Origin: Eutreptiella sp. 'Long Island Sound 2002' | Taxonomy: Eukaryota; Euglenozoa; Euglenophyceae; Eutreptiales; Eutreptiaceae | Length of the DNA: 64,000 nucleotides | Assembly: GCA_964036045.1 (NCBI GenBank) | Contig: OZ038383.1 | Coordinates: forward strand, 41,128,354 to 41,192,353 | Direction of reading: 5' to 3' | Part shown: positions 54,150-64,000 of the stretch, one piece after another | How positions within the stretch are numbered: the first letter of the stretch is position 1 | Layout of the letters: every line of letters begins with the position of its first letter | Notes under the pieces: model-generated | Seen by the model: only the letters and a program-made list of their open reading frames with translations | What the model was told of the DNA's origin: nothing | Databases searched by the model: none | Program-made: the position numbers and the translations under genes

Positions 54150-55319
54150 GCCGGTAATTTACAGGGGTTTACAGGCTTTTCGGCCGGCCCCCATGTTGTG
54201 TAAATGGGTGTAAAATTTTCCCCAAAACGGCGTAAATTCCCAAGGAAAATGGCATAAATTCCTAAGAAATGGTGTAAATTCACAACAAGGACGGTGTCAC
54301 TCAACATCTCAACCAATCAGAAAAACTCAAAACACAACAATTCAGTGTTTTGAAGATTGGTCGCTTTGGCCTTGTGACCCAAAGTGGTGTTTTTCCACCG
54401 TTTCAATGATTGGTTTGGTGTTTGGATTACAAAAGAATGTGTTTGTACATACTTGTATATACCGGCAGCCAGGGTTTTGTTCGGTGGGTTTGCCCATGGA
54501 CTGCCGGAGGGGAAGGGGGGGTTAATCGGGTTTGGGGAATGCACAATGGACCGCGGCTGTGGTCAAACTTTTGTGCTGCTCTTTAAAAAACACTACTCAT
54601 TGGGCAATTGAAAAATTGGCGCATTCAAAAAAAGGCAGGGGCTAAAGGTTGTTGGGTTAGCGTCGGGAAAGGAGGATGGATACATGGCGCTTGGTTGACC
54701 TTGGGGTCTTTTGGGTGTTTTTTTTCAACTCCTTCTTGTTTGGCTTTTTTTCTTTGGGCCATACATTTTGTGAATTTATTTTTGCCCATTGGGTCGAGAC
54801 ATGTTTTGTTCTTTCGGACCTTGTGCGGGGGTTTTTTGATCTTTTGTGGGGGCTTTGTCTTTTTTCCCCCGCAATGCCCCTCTTTTAGCGCCGTACGAGT
54901 GCAAGGGGGGTTGGGGTGGGGGACATACGTCAGTTTGCTTGTATGTTGTTAGTTTGGGGTGTGTGGGTTAAAGGTATGGTTAGAAGGGTCAACGTACATT
55001 GGGTTACGGAAAGAAGTTCGGGAATTAGTTTGCATTTTGTGTCATGCCCATGCTCATGCCCATGTGCTTACATCGGGGGCCACTCACTGGCCTCCCTCTC
55101 CCTCACCTCCCAACTATCATGCTGCTGCCCATGCAGCCACTCCCTTCGCTCCCTCTCATCCCCATCCTCCTCTCTCTCCTCCTACTCCCCCTCCTCCTCC
55201 TCCACCTCCACTACAATCAGGTCCTCGGCGGTGCCGGTTGGGCTGAGCTAGGCTGCGCTGGGATGGGTCGGGCTGGATCGGTTCACCGTTGACCATCTTC
55301 ACTCTACAACGGCAGTACA
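54150..55319. other. No supported gene
   Basis: T- and G-rich plus-strand frames (for example 54608-54952) look like low-complexity translations. Nothing is recognised. Confidence 0.4.
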
Positions 55320-56542
55320 ATCAACCGCACACAACGACAGAGAAATCAATCGTTGAATCTGGCCATAGTCGGAAGCATCCCATGTCAAAACACCATCCCA
55401 AACCTGATAGAGAGCTGCCACCACATCCTTGACAAGGGAGGCTCTGGTGTGTCCTAAAACACATGGCACAATGGGAAGGTCCCGGCCGTTGGGGCATCAC
55501 ACACACGGACCTTCAAATCCGTGAATTGATGCACGTCCTTGGGGAGGGGACCAAGTACAGCCGAAAAATGTGTGGCAATCAGCACGACGGACTCATTCCC
55601 ATAGCTCACCAAAGCACCACCAGATTGGGCAAGCCACCTAGAAAAATCAAAAAATCGGGTGGCCTTAGCTAGTGTGGATGTGACTCTGCACTGCTTGAAG
55701 GAAATCGGTGGTTGTAGTAGAAAAATCAGAATCGATGTCGTGTAAAGGGGCATCCAGAAAGCGTGGCAGAGGAGCAGACTGATCGCAATCCATTTGAAAA
55801 TCAGCCCATCCCGGGCCCTCCCATCTTTCAGCCCTTTCCAGTGCCTCCGGGCACTTCTCCACATACAAATCTTCAAGGGCTTTGCACCGCCTCTTTAGTT
55901 GCATGATCTGTGACATACCAACACATGCCCCTACCACATCAAGCATGAAATGCAACGATGCCACCATGCAGTGTACGCTTGTAGGCTCGCAAAATCAATT
56001 GTGCACCCCCCCCCCTCCAATGCTTGTAATGAAAAATGAGTGTCACTACCTCATCAGGGAGGGGGTATTGGACATACAACGTCTCCTCTTTCTTTGTAGA
56101 CTGATCGGTGCAAGAATCGGAAGTGAGAGCAAAAAAGGGGACTTGGGAGAGGGGTTTGGCCTCCTCCATGCGCACATCGGCAGCAACATGCTGCAAAATA
56201 TCAATTATGGACGCACGGTAGTGCTATGTCTTGATGATGCTCGCACCATTCAATTCACCGGCTTCAATATACCTAGCCACATCGTGAAGCATACCGCGCC
56301 GTAAAACAATAAACAAGGTATACAAGGCGAAAGAGTGCCCTAACAGCCTGCCTCGTCTCAAGCGGAAGAGTGTGAGTCACGTTCCTCACCTTACTGCCAT
56401 ATTCCCCGAGAGCCAAAGAGACAGCATTCTGAGAATTCTGATGTTTGGCAACCTTGTCCCATTTGCAGTTCTTAATTTCCGAAATCCACTCAGGCTGGGC
56501 TCCGAGCCGGGAGTAGGTACAGCATGCTTCACAATGCATCAC
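55320..56542 (-). pseudogene. hAT-type transposase relic
   Basis: The minus strand starts with a TTF/BED-like finger, MHCEACCTYSRLG ... NCKWDKVAKHQNSQNA (56542-56410). After a frameshift it shows VPFFALTSDSCTDQSTKKEE, then TLYVQYPLPDEVV (56145-56040). This matches the first catalytic-Asp strand of hAT transposases (SL..D.STD.S..EQ). Further on, LAQSGGALVSYGNESVVLIA and HFSAVLGPLPKDVHQFTDLK lie in another frame, followed by LVKDVVAALYQVWDGVLTWD. There is a premature TAG (56224-56226) and several frameshifts, so the gene is dead. hAT enzymes move DNA by cut-and-paste; terminal repeats were not located. Confidence 0.6.
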
Positions 56543-56559
56543 TCCATGTTCGAACTTAA

Positions 56560-57190
56560 GCCAAGGGCAGGTAGACTACCATGAAGTGGGGAATGCACAA
56601 ACCTTTTCACGAGGGGGGGCAAATTCAGGGGCGGGGCGAGCACAAGGGAGACATGCTCCATCACTAACGCACATGACATGCACATAGCATTTACATCGCA
56701 TGCACTCTTGAGTGTTTGTGTCTCCTAAAGGCTTTGCACCCCCCCCCCCCCGACATGCACATGCAAAACCCGATCGATAATCCACCACTGCCCCTCCTCA
56801 CCGTCTGCCGCCCATCCCTCCTCCCCCTCCTCTCAGAGGCGACCGATGGGGTGTGGGATATGATCGGCGCAAGCCTAGGCGGGGGTTTTGCAACCGCGGC
56901 TCCGGTGGGGGCTTGAAACGAGATCTCAAAACCGTTGCCGGTCTTTGAATTCTTGGTTGTACGCTCAATATGCACTTGCTAACGAGTTGAGGGTGCACCT
57001 TCGGACTTCACGTGGCGGGGCGCGGCTGCGGGAGTAGCAAATTCTTGCCACACCGCATCATTGCCTTGTTTCCGCACCCGCATTACATGACAAAGCTAGC
57101 ACAGGGGAGGGGAATTCACACACTTGACATGCAACGATGGGCACAATTCTAGGTCACAAATATTTGTAATTGTAGTCAAGAGCAAGCAAA
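56560..57190. other. No supported gene
   Basis: Short minus-strand frames include a Cys/His-rich piece (CMRCKCYVHVMCVSDGACLPC, 56720-56650), which could be a decayed zinc finger upstream of the hAT relic. Otherwise nothing is seen. Confidence 0.35.
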
Positions 57191-57218
57191 CCCTAGTGAC
57201 CTAGATTAAAGTCAATAT
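57191..57218 (+). repeat. Left terminal inverted repeat
   Basis: 28 bases starting CCCTAGTGAC, matching the complement of 60833-60860 with one mismatch. Confidence 0.7.
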
Positions 57219-57613
57219 CTTTAATATTTGGCCAAAAATTAACACGTTAATCTCAAGTTTCAATTTTTTGGGGGGGGTTAGGGGGTTTGTCATGAAAATT
57301 ATGACCCCCACGGGTTGCCTTTCGGGCTTGGGTGTCATTTACCCCCGGGGGTTGGTGGGGGGGTCCTACCCATGTGGTTGTTTCAAAATGTTAAAATGGC
57401 TCTCGGCTTTAATTTTTGTTTTTAATTTTTCCATTAATATTTGAAAAGTTAAAAATTAAAGGGTCGCCGGCATTAATATTAATCTCACAAATATTAACCC
57501 TATTCTCCAAATATTAACCCTCCAAAAAAATGCACAACAACAAGCCAAACATGCTACGGGGCATGCATAATTGTTGTGCCTTACCAAAATGGATATCCCC
57601 CCTTCCCCTTTTT

Positions 57614-57617
<4 letters not shown>

Positions 57618-57664
<47 letters not shown>

Positions 57665-57879
57665 CGCACACACACACACACACACACACAATGATATTGG
57701 CACCCCCACACACCCGAACTCTGCCACACACATCCCTCCTTGCTCCTTCATCTGTCCTCCCGTTGCCCTTGCTCTTAAGGTTTGGGAGGGCCCTTTCTTT
57801 CCACGGGTTATTTTTTTGAAGAAAAGATTGAAAATTGTTGAAGATCGTTGAAAATTGAGCAAGGAGAAAATGGTTGTAG

Positions 57880-57929
<50 letters not shown>

Positions 57930-57997
57930 ATGCATGTGTGTCCATTGTGGCTAGTTTCTAGGTTGTAGAATGCCCCAAAGGAGATAAAGGGGCTAGT
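57618..57997 (+). repeat. Left arm of the nested foldback
   Basis: Contains a (CA)n tract (57618-57690), a unique stretch and a (TG)n tract (57881-57926). It is an inverted near-copy of 59101-59542. Shared words include TTGAAGAAAAGATTGAAAAT and GGGGCTAGT. Confidence 0.8.
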
Positions 57998-58029
57998 TCA
58001 GGTTTCATTGGCAATGCCACCCTCCCCCC

Positions 58030-58440
58030 TTGGTATTGTGGTGTGTGATGTTTGGGGCTATGGGGTCTAGGGTTATGGTTCCTAGGGCTGTGGTGTGTGG
58101 GTGTGTGGGTTCGTGGGGCTGTGGTGTGTGGACCTATGGTACGTCTCGGTGTGGTTTCTAGGGCTGCGGTGTGTGGGGGTGTGATGTTTGGGGCTGTGCT
58201 GTGTGGGGGAGTGGTTTCTAGGATTCTGGTGTGTGGGGCTGAGGTTTCTAGGGTTGTGGTCTGTGGGGCTGTGGTGTGGGGTTGTGGTGGGTACGGCTGT
58301 GGTATATGGGTGTGTGGTGGACATGTGTGGGGTTTGGTGTCAGGTGCTGTGGTGTGTGGGGCTGTTGCATGGGGTGGGGGGGGGGTGCTGTGGGGGTGCA
58401 TTGCAGCCCTGTGGTGGGTTGTGGTGCATTGTGGGTGAAC
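58030..58440. repeat. G/T-rich minisatellite, first block
   Basis: Degenerate units of GGGGCTGTGGTGTGT within the loop of the foldback. A second block in the same orientation lies at 58620-58960. Frames such as THHSP repeats on the minus strand are artefacts. Confidence 0.8.
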
Positions 58441-58619
58441 AAAATCAGTGCACGAGGGACTGGGGGGCATAATTAATTTTTGGGACGATTTTTTAATTTC
58501 TGGTAAGTTAATATTATCGGTTAATTTCTAATATTTGGAACGCCGGTCCAAAAATTAAATATTAATCTCAAGAAATTAAGACCGGCGGTCTAAAAATTAA
58601 ACGGAAACAATGGGGGCAA

Positions 58620-58960
58620 TGGGGGGCTTTGGTGTGTGCGCTTGTGGTGTGTGGGCCTTTGGGGTGTCCGGCTAGGGTGTGTGGGGTTGTGGGGTGTGGC
58701 GATGTAGTGTACAGGGCTGGGGTGTGTGGGGCCGTGGCTTGTGGGGTTGTGGTGTGTGGGGTTGTGGTGTGTGGGGCTGTGGCGTGTGGGCTGTGGCGTG
58801 TGGCCCTGTGGGGTGTAGGGCTGTGGTGTGTTGGGCTGCAGGGTGTGGGGTTGTGGCATGTTTGGGGCTGTGGGGTGTGGGGCTGTGGGGTGTGGAGCTG
58901 CGTGGTGTGGGGCTGTGGGGTGTAAGGCGGTGTGTTTGGGGCTGTGGTGTGCAGGGCAAC
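58620..58960. repeat. G/T-rich minisatellite, second block
   Basis: Units of GTGTGGGGTTGTGG and GGGGCTGTGG in the same orientation as the first block, separated from it by an AT-rich piece with TTAATATT-type words. Confidence 0.8.
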
Positions 58961-59100
58961 GCACAACCACCTCACCATTTCTGGCACCCGGGGGGGCGGG
59001 AGACTTCCGGGGGGGGGGGGGGTTAGGGGTGTGGGGGGGTTGCATGCTGGCATGCTGGCGCCAAACATCACACCCCCACACACCACAGCCCTAGAACCCA

Positions 59101-59546
<446 letters not shown>

Positions 59547-59789
59547 CGCGTTTCTTCCCATTCCATACAAGAAAAGGTGCATTGATGTTGTATACTTTGT
59601 ATGTAGAGCCCACTATGGGCCATCTAGAGGCGCCAATGAAGCGGTGCACTAGGGGGTAGTCATCCCGAATGGCTAGCTCACCGGGCACCCTAGGTGTTGC
59701 CCACTAGACCCCCTTGCGGTCATCAATAGACTTCAACACCTCCAAAAAAACCATGTGTTAATATTTACATTAATTTCTCGAGATGAATA

Positions 59790-60725
59790 TTAAGTTAATT
59801 TTTCAGTCGGCGTTAATATTAACCGAAATCTGGATATTAATCTCGGGAAATTAATGCAAAAATTAACAAACAACGAATGGTCCCCGCACACGGCCATCCC
59901 TATCACCCACAAGTACGCGGGTGTGCGGCCTCGTGCGCCGTGGTTGAGGAGCCCTATGGAGAGTTGGGTCCAACTACCACCGGCGCACGGGTACGCATCC
60001 CCACGCACAATGAAGGTGAGGGGCCTTGTCCAATCGATGGTGTCCACTAGCGATGGGCGTGATTGGACGTACTGGGCCCATGAGGGTAGCGGCCAAGAGC
60101 GCCCACTCGCGGGGGGATCGGGGACGGACACGGGTGGTCGTAGGTCAAAGGGGGTGACCAAATCCTTCCACGTGTCCGTGAACGTATCCCGAGTGGGGAT
60201 GGGGCGGGGGAACGGGAGGCCCGTTGCGGCTGTGTAGGCCGACCCACGGCGGCTCATGTACTCCGACACGTGCCGGAAGCCGAGCTTGGGGACGTTCAAG
60301 TCCATGAGGAGGCCGATGAGGTCCGGGGCCGGGAAGAGGTGGGAGGCATATTGCTTCACCGCCTCCATTTGCTTAGTACGAATAAGGGAGGGGTAGCCAA
60401 CCTCCATGGCCTCGGACCATCGGGCCCGGGCCAAAGGGGATGAGGCCACCCACTCACCAAGGAGTTGGGAGACCAAAGGGTCCCGCAAACTCTTGGCCCC
60501 ACTCAAACGCACCAGCGTCATGTTAAGCTCGGTAAGGGTGTCCCGAGAGAAAGGCATAACAAGGGCTATACAAGGGAACATGGTGGTGTGGAGGGGGGGG
60601 GGGGATGCGGGCAACCGGAGGGGGGGTGTCCAAGACACCCACCAACACAACATTGGAACCTCTCTACTATACCGTTGTGCAACAATATACCACGTAACAC
60701 CCCTTATAGGTCCGCATATGTGCAT
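59790..60725 (-). CDS. Hypothetical protein, possible transposase fragment
   Basis: An uninterrupted 311-codon frame ending in TAA. A likely start is the ATG near 60581 (MFPCIALVMPFSRDTLTELN), because the upstream part is low-complexity. It contains MTLVRLSGAKSLRDPLVSQL, KLGFRHVSEYMSRRGSAYTA and TFIVRGDAYPCAGGSWTQLS, then NHGARGRTPAYLWVIGMAVC. The strand ending in RGD-AYP, followed by a compact hydrophobic strand, resembles the first catalytic-Asp region of some DDE transposases. This is an impression, not an assignment. The last 30 codons derive from AT-rich repeat sequence, so the gene looks truncated. It lies near the right terminal repeat. Confidence 0.45.
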   Translation of the reverse strand: MHICGPIRGVTWYIVAQRYSREVPMLCWWVSWTPPLRLPASPPPLHTTMFPCIALVMPFSRDTLTELNMTLVRLSGAKSLRDPLVSQLLGEWVASSPLARARWSEAMEVGYPSLIRTKQMEAVKQYASHLFPAPDLIGLLMDLNVPKLGFRHVSEYMSRRGSAYTAATGLPFPRPIPTRDTFTDTWKDLVTPFDLRPPVSVPDPPASGRSWPLPSWAQYVQSRPSLVDTIDWTRPLTFIVRGDAYPCAGGSWTQLSIGLLNHGARGRTPAYLWVIGMAVCGDHSLFVNFCINFPRLISRFRLILTPTEKLT

Positions 60726-60832
60726 GGAAGAACCGGTACAAATGGCCCAATCGCAAAAATTTGACTTTAACCTCTTAACATTTGCGAGATTAATATATTA
60801 ACGCCTTCATATATTAAAAATTAAAAATTAAC

Positions 60833-60860
60833 ATATTGACTTTAATCTACGTCACTAGGG
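60833..60860 (-). repeat. Right terminal inverted repeat
   Basis: Inverted copy of 57191-57218; the outer end reads GTCACTAGGG. Confidence 0.7.
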
Positions 60861-60869
60861 AAGCCTATA

Positions 60870-62950
60870 AAATGCCTAATTTGCACCAAAATTCTATTGC
60901 GATCGGCAAGGCACCTCGAAGAGGGGAGAGGGACGACAATTGCTGAGCTGCCGAGGCTGGAAAATTGCATGAGCAGGTTGTGCCCCAGCCCCCTTCGGAG
61001 CCCCCCCCCCCCCCCAAACACCCAAATAGGGTGAAAAACACATAAAGAGGGGCGAAAAAATGCTTTACATAGGATACTTCATCATTTTGGATGGTTAGAA
61101 TATCAGAAAAATCAGTTTCAAAAATTCTATTGCCTTCGGCAAGTCCACCTCGCAGAGAATCTACCCCAGGTCTACCCCAAGCAACACACACCCTAAATAG
61201 GGGAAAAACTATATAAATACAAGCTAAAATATGCTTTACATAGCTTGGATGGTCATTTTAGGTGATCACAATATCAAAAACATAAGTTTCGGAAACTTCG
61301 ATTTTTGAGCTGCCCACGGTGAAAAACTGAATAAGCAGGTTGTGTACCAATCCCTTGGGAGACAACCCCCCCCCCCCCCCGCCCAATACCCAAATAGGGT
61401 GAAAAACACGTAAATATGGCCTAAAACATGCTTTACATAGCTTGGATGGCCATTTTAGGTGATCACAATATCAAAAAAACAAGTTTCGAAAACTTCCATT
61501 TTTGAGCTGCCCAGNNNNNNNNNNNNNNNNNNNNNNNNNNNNNNNNNNNNNNNNNNNNNNNNNNNNNNNNNNNNNNNNNNNNNNNNNNNNNNNNNNNNNN
61601 NNNNNNNNNNNNNNNNNNNNNNNNNNNNNNNNNNNNNNNNNNNNNNNNNNNNNNNNNNNNNNNNNNNNNNNNNNNNNNNNNNNNNNNNNNNNNNNNNNNN
61701 NNNNNNNNNNNNNNAAATGGGGGGGTATGTGGCGTTTTCCCCATATATATGCCTGCCTGGCTTTGATCTAACAACCTCTGCGAGGTGATTTCCATTTTTG
61801 AGTTGCCGAGGCTGGAAAACTGCATCAGCAGGTTGTGCCCCCTTCGGACCCCCCCCCCCCCCGCCCGGCGCGCCCAATGCCCCAAAAAAGGTGAAAAACA
61901 CATAAATACGCCTAAAACATATTGGATGGTCATTTTAGGCGATCACAATATGAAAAAATTAAGTTTCGAAAACTTTGACTTTTGATCTGTCCAAGGTCAA
62001 AAACTGCATTAGCAGGTTGTGCCCGCCCCCCAAACACCCAAATGGGGTGAAAAACACATAAAACGGAGCTAAAAACATGTTGTACAAAGGATATTTGATC
62101 AATGAGGATGGTCAAAATATCAAAAAAGAAATTGGTTTCAGAAAATTCTATTGCCTTCGGCAAGTCCACGTTGCAGAGAATCTACCCCAAGCAACACACA
62201 CTCGAAATAGGGTAAAAACTACATCAATACGGGCTAAAAAATGCTTTACATATCATGGATGGTCATTGTGGGTGATCACAATATCAAAGAAATAAGTTTC
62301 GGAAACTCCGATTTTTGAGCTGTAGGGTGCAAAAGTGCACAGGCAGGTTATGTACCAATCCCGTTTGACCCCCCACCCACCCACCCTCCCAACACCCAAA
62401 TAGGGTAAAAAACACATAAATACTGCCTAAAGCATGCTTTACATGCCTTGGATGGTCATTTTAGGTGATCACGGTATAAAAAAATACGTTTCGAAAACTT
62501 ATATTTTTGGGTAGCCCAGGTTGAAAAATTGCATTAGCAGGTTGTGTACCAATCCCTTGGGAGAACCCCCCCATGGTACGCCCAATATCCAAATAGGGTG
62601 AAAGACACCGAAATATTGCCTAGTACATACTTTACATAGCTTGGATCATCATTTTACGTGATCATAATACCAAAAAAAGAAGTTTCGAAAACTTCGATTT
62701 TTGAGTTGTAAAGGGCGAAAAGCTGCATGAGTAGGTTGTGCACCAACCCCATTTGACCCCCCCCCCCCGGCACCCAATACCCAAATAGGGTGAAAAACAC
62801 ATAAACACACCCTAAAACATGCTTTACATACCTTGGATGGTCATTGTAGGTGATCACCATATCAAAAAAATGAGTTTCGGACACTTTCATTTTTCAGTTG
62901 TCCGGGGTGAAAAACTAAAATAGCAGGTTGTGTACCAATCCCTTGGAAGC
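60870..62950. repeat. Tandem array, unit about 190 bp
   Basis: The word GCAGGTTGTG or a near variant recurs near 60973, 61335, 61826, 62010, 62341, 62535, 62730 and 62920. Units share CCCAAATAGGGTGAAAAACA, CATGCTTTACATAGCTTGGA, GTGATCACAATATCAAA and AAGTTTCGAAAACTT. Some units contain an extra piece, CTATTGCCTTCGGCAAG. A related unit lies at 63510-63740. Each unit includes a C run of varying length. No coding function is seen. Confidence 0.8.
61515..61714. other. Assembly gap of 200 N
   Basis: An exact run of 200 N inside the tandem array. The size is probably a placeholder, so the array length is unknown. Confidence 0.98.
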
Positions 62951-63509
62951 CCCCCCTCATGTGAGCCAATATTGGTGGACAAAGCCATTTCGCATCTTTG
63001 GCACGGGCATTGACCGGCCCTCGGCAAGGCTACAAACTGCAAAAAAACGTCCTTTCGTATCCTAGTAGGTGTATACTATCACAAAATCCTCACTAACACC
63101 CCTCGAAGTGGGTAGCACGGGGTCACCGAGGTCGCCAAAACTGCTATCATAGCAAAAGTGGCTGAAAAGTGCATAAGTTGCATGAGCGCTCGCCCCACTC
63201 CGCCCCAGACAAACCCCATGGAGTCGGGACCCAGAAAAAAATTTTCGGCTCCAAATTGAAAAAAAAAAAACCAAAAGATTCGTGGTTTTCCACCCAAAAA
63301 GGGGGGGGGTCATTTTTTGACCCCACCCCACCCCACCCCACCCCCGCCCCCGACTCCCTCAAAACCTCAAAAAAGAGGGTTTCAAGTGGGGGAGGGGGGG
63401 TCTTAGAGAGTTTGGACCAAAAAAATTTTAGGGGATGCGTTTATTGGACAAAATAATGATACTACCAACAGTTCAACCCCTTGAGGTGGGGTACGCGAAT
63501 AGGCCCAAA
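62951..63509. other. No gene recognised
   Basis: Purine- and homopolymer-rich sequence with CCCCA repeats near 63323-63345. Short frames only. Confidence 0.45.
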
Positions 63510-63740
63510 AAGGCCCAAAAAGGGGGGTATGTGGCATTTTCCCCTATGCATGGGCCTGTGTGTCTTTGATCCAACAACTCTGCGGGGTGATTTCCATTTT
63601 TGAGTTGCCGGGGTTGGAAAACTTTAGAAGCGGGGTGTGCCATAGCCCCCTTGGGAGCCCCCCCACCCCACCCCCCGCCGCCCAACCCCCGAATAGGGTA
63701 AAAAACACATAAATACGGCATTCGTCTTTTAGCGTCCACT
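63510..63740. repeat. Isolated unit related to the 190-bp array
   Basis: Repeats 61715-61900 in order: GGGGGGTATGTGGC, TTTTCCCC, GATTTCCATTTTTGAGTTGC, then a C-rich part and AATAGGGTAAAAAACACATA. Confidence 0.7.
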
Positions 63741-64000
63741 GCAATATGTGCAGAGGTCGAGGGGCGGGGAGGTGGGCCGAGTCAAGTTCAGGCGCCCGTG
63801 GCCTCCCCTACAAGCCCTCTGCGTGAATCTGCACAGCAACCAGGAAGGACGAGCCGGGGGGGACTAGGCCTCTTCCGTGCTTGCCGTGCTGTGCTGCCGT
63901 CGCTGCGGCAGTGTGGACTAAGGTGGCGAAGGCGCAGAAGGCGCGTTGGCCGCAGGGTTAGAGGAGCCCTCCCTAATGTTGCCGGCTGCGGAGCGGGGGG
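63741..64000. other. GC-rich end, no gene recognised
   Basis: The sequence becomes GC-rich after 63740 and no coherent frame is visible before the window ends. Confidence 0.4.

Overview
The window looks like nuclear DNA of a eukaryote, most likely a microalga or another protist. No prokaryotic operons, Shine-Dalgarno-led gene strings or tRNA/rRNA genes were recognised. Instead there are GT-AG introns with in-phase exons, tyrosine-recombinase (YR) retrotransposons, a hAT relic, long CA/TG microsatellites, many G/C homopolymer runs and several satellite arrays. I cannot name the species. Most of the DNA is mobile or repetitive, and most protein-coding traces are broken.

Region by region. 0.25-12.5 kb: a block of decayed genes, all on the minus strand. 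They include a DIRS-type RT-RNase H, a gag with a zinc knuckle, a tyrosine recombinase, a 2OG-Fe(II)-dioxygenase-like protein and several unknowns. Four clusters of a short hairpin-prone C-rich repeat lie between them. 12.5-18.2 kb: an acidic Ser-rich reading frame, an 86-bp satellite, AT-richer DNA, a (GT)n tract and a repeat family built on GGGTTGC. 18.2-29.1 kb: a complete DIRS/Ngaro/PAT-like retrotransposon on the minus strand with split direct repeats (A1 ... B1-A2-B2) and the order gag, YR, RT, RNase H. Its gag is split by a 5.87-kb giant palindrome (22686-28551) that carries no transposase. 29.1-32.3 kb: pieces of a probable multi-exon minus-strand gene, interrupted by a CACTG-type minisatellite and by introns carrying GGGTTGCA repeats. 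32.3-33.1 kb: a 104-bp satellite related to the 86-bp one. 33.7-37.2 kb: decayed unknown genes. 40-54 kb: a sparser region with convincing host exons on the minus strand: four EF hands on three exons, and a coiled-coil/B-box set on three exons, all joined at phase 0. It also holds a plus-strand DIRS RT relic (43.1-43.9 kb) and an organelle-like AT-rich patch. 55.3-56.5 kb: a hAT transposase relic. 57.2-60.9 kb: a DNA element with 28-bp terminal inverted repeats, an unknown 311-aa protein and a nested foldback with long CA/TG tracts. 60.9-63.7 kb: a tandem array of about 190 bp containing a 200-N assembly gap.

Main conclusions: (1) there is nested insertion, a host gene probably hit by the YR retrotransposon, which was itself hit by a palindromic element; (2) each frame break in the YR element falls at or beside a G/C run, so it may be intact in reality; (3) premature stops in the other relics sit mostly where CAG, CAA or CGA would fit, suggesting C-to-T decay. 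All functional statements come from reading motifs by eye; no database search was run.
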